Source: Halictus rubicundus (taxonomy: Eukaryota; Arthropoda; Insecta; Hymenoptera; Halictidae). Taken from it: a DNA stretch of 64,000 nucleotides. Positions 63,626 through 64,000 of the stretch are shown here, in pieces. The position numbers and the translations under genes are program-made. The notes under the pieces are model-generated. The model worked only from the letters and a program-made list of their open reading frames with translations. It searched no databases and was not told where the DNA came from. The stretch spans positions 8,847,001-8,911,000 of the forward strand of contig NC_135149.1 of the NCBI RefSeq assembly GCF_050948215.1, written 5' to 3'. How positions within the stretch are numbered: the stretch's first letter is position 1; every line of letters begins with the position of its first letter.

Positions 63626-64000
63626 ATTTTAATTAGAATATCTTTTACACTCAGAGCGATCTCTTTCCGTATATTTTGACCTATATCATTTATCTACTGT
63701 TATTTTCATAATAACAGTACAGCTTATTTTCCTAACAGCAAAGTATCATAAATGAACTCCAACCCTTTCAGGCATAATACATATCGATGAGCAAGATGAG
63801 CACATCTCTAAAAGTATTTTCAAGAAAATTTCTGCAATGATTTACTGACTAGGAAATACTAAATGAGTGGTTTTCAATGAGAATTATGAAAAAGATTAAG
63901 CTGATAATAAATGGACAAGTACAATCATGTAATAGTCTGTCACAGCATGCTCAAAATATTCATACTGCGACGACAATACTCGCAAAGAATGTTTAAAAGA
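63626..64000. other. Right end of the window, no features
   Basis: AT-rich sequence with no open frame of note and no repeat recognised. Confidence 0.4.

Overview
This is nuclear DNA of an insect. AT-rich intergenic DNA, short GT-AG introns, insect-type gene families and many small inverted-repeat DNA transposons (piggyBac-like TTAA, mariner-like TA and hAT-like families) point to a hymenopteran, probably a bee. That assignment is inference. No tRNA, rRNA or CRISPR array was recognised.

Layout. Positions 1-386 are the end of a fold-back transposon. Positions 1698-4888 (+) encode a complete RacGAP1/Tumbleweed cytokinesis protein in 10 coding exons. Convergent to it, 5725-17506 (-) encodes the complete GATOR1 subunit Iml1/DEPDC5 in 22 coding exons, rebuilt with consistent phase to 1539 residues. 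Positions 17.5-26.7 kb are a transposon-rich gap. It holds a complete 3.54 kb fold-back element with roughly 1.06 kb inverted arms and a 7-bp target duplication, with a hAT-like element sitting in its loop. Positions 26709-28026 (+) encode a small type II membrane protein resembling a glycosyltransferase of the DUF1647 kind. Positions 29433-32055 (+) encode a CCDC34-like coiled-coil protein.

The rest is dominated by a minus-strand ankyrin locus (about 32.9-57.6 kb, possibly with a leader near 60 kb). Its 13 recognised coding exons encode three homologous ankyrin modules, a 191-residue acidic linker with a 9-residue tandem repeat, and a C-terminal domain homologous along its whole length to arginine kinase. 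That domain has lost the active-site cysteine, the catalytic glutamate and two phosphate-binding arginines, so it should be a phosphagen pseudokinase. Downstream on the same strand is a fourth ankyrin module preceded by a Dpy-30 motif. No first exon was found for it, and its first visible exon is in phase with the exon that also feeds the pseudokinase exon. The locus may therefore make two proteins with alternative C-termini: a 1277-residue pseudokinase form and a 1187-residue Dpy-30/ankyrin form.

CCDC34 and Dpy-30 proteins are typical of cilia and flagella, so a role of this locus in sperm flagella or sensory cilia is a reasonable but untested inference. The ankyrin-pseudokinase fusion is the most unusual item in the window. 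Positions 57.6-64 kb hold no recognisable coding exon.
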